Shown piece by piece: positions 53,074 through 53,356 of a stretch of DNA of 53,356 nucleotides. Under the pieces are notes generated by a model, which did not search any database, was not told the DNA's origin, and worked only from the letters and a program-made list of their open reading frames with translations. The position numbers were made by a program, and so were the translations under genes. The DNA comes from Bacteroidota bacterium (lineage in GTDB: Bacteria; Bacteroidota; Bacteroidia; Chitinophagales; Chitinophagaceae): positions 1 through 53,356 of the forward strand of contig JAFDYG010000285.1 in the NCBI GenBank assembly GCA_018267545.1, written 5' to 3'. Each line of letters opens with the position of its first letter. Within the stretch, counting starts at the first letter, position 1.

Positions 53074-53356
53074 AACACAGTCCAGCTATCCGTCCGAAAC
53101 GGCGCAACCGGCAATCCCTGCTTGCCAAACAAATTCCCTATCCCCGAATTACTAAACTGGTACCTCACCGCCACCGGCTTTTTCACTTCTTTCGCCGAAA
53201 CCACCATCTTATCTCCCTTGACCTTTCCCGTTGCCGGATAGAACACCCTATCCTCCCCCGCGACCCATAGCTCCCGCACCCCTGCTCCACGCACCACAAT
53301 TTCCTCCGAGAAGCTTAATAGCACCGCATCGCCCTGAACCTCCATCGACCGATACG
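53070..53356 (-). CDS. Sialate O-acetylesterase-like protein, C-terminal end (cut by window edge)
   Basis: The frame is open through the right edge. The residues before the internal ATG at 53345 read YRS, giving YRSMEVQGD, which matches the region before the last domain of SASA-type esterases. The end VAVRYQFSNSGIGNLFGKQG, then LPVAPFRTDSW, is characteristic of the same family. These enzymes remove acetyl groups from sialic acids or plant polysaccharides. The catalytic part lies outside the window. It converges with the Tat-exported protein gene, sharing stop bases (CTAA). Confidence 0.85.
   Translation of the reverse strand, partial: YRSMEVQGDAVLLSFSEEIVVRGAGVRELWVAGEDRVFYPATGKVKGDKMVVSAKEVKKPVAVRYQFSNSGIGNLFGKQGLPVAPFRTDSWTVF

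Overview
The window comes from a member of the Bacteroidota, most likely family Chitinophagaceae. This is inferred from gene content: a SusC/SusD pair with an ECF sigma factor and FecR anti-sigma, GLPGLI and carboxypeptidase-regulatory-like TonB receptor families, LytS/LytTR two-component pairs, and ArsR-AHSA1 pairs. It is supported by promoters of the Bacteroidota type (TTTG, about 19-21 nt, TAnnTTTG) and by the lack of strong Shine-Dalgarno sequences. Genes are dense, many are separated by 0-4 bp, and several convergent pairs share stop-codon bases. I saw no rRNA, tRNA, CRISPR, prophage or insertion sequence.

Layout. 1-1696: a minus-strand pair of a TonB-type outer-membrane beta-barrel protein (cut by the left edge) and a GLPGLI protein. 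1878-4303: histidine kinase, LytTR regulator and a small secreted NTF2-like protein. 4307-5540: small membrane protein and an ABC permease pseudogene reduced by a large internal deletion. 5639-8674: methionine aminopeptidase, AAA ATPase and FAD monooxygenase. 8675-9349: a gene-free, AT-rich gap with 21-bp tandem repeats. 9350-16491: M1 peptidase, Gly-rich secreted protein, UvrD-like helicase, APH-like kinase, YfbM-like protein, a broken PIG-L deacetylase and RidA. 16518-24904: S9 peptidase, YceI, AraC regulator, an ArsR/AHSA1/VOC operon, a lipoprotein, a beta-helix protein, a lipocalin-like protein and a second AraC regulator.

25066-30764 holds the least familiar unit: a five-gene operon with almost no spacing. 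It encodes a solute-binding lipoprotein, a permease with two transport halves in one chain, an ATPase, an SDR-like protein whose catalytic Tyr is Phe, and a six-helix membrane protein with a poly-Pro N-terminus. The AraC gene at 24038 is divergent from it. This is the best candidate here for an undescribed system.

30833-35579: nitroreductase, CBM6-like protein, and the methionine genes for O-acetylhomoserine sulfhydrylase and MetX, followed by a lipoprotein gene.

35581-49193 is a polysaccharide/glycan utilization locus. On the minus strand are an unusual GH35-GH20-PA14 fusion and a GH29 fucosidase. Divergent from them are the ECF sigma factor, FecR, SusC and SusD. The three enzyme activities together could trim Lewis-type Gal/Fuc/GlcNAc branches, for example on plant N-glycans (inference). 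49360-53356: a second atypical SDR, an ankyrin protein, a Tat-exported alpha/alpha-barrel protein that may act on polysaccharide, and the C-terminus of a sialate O-acetylesterase-like protein cut by the right edge.
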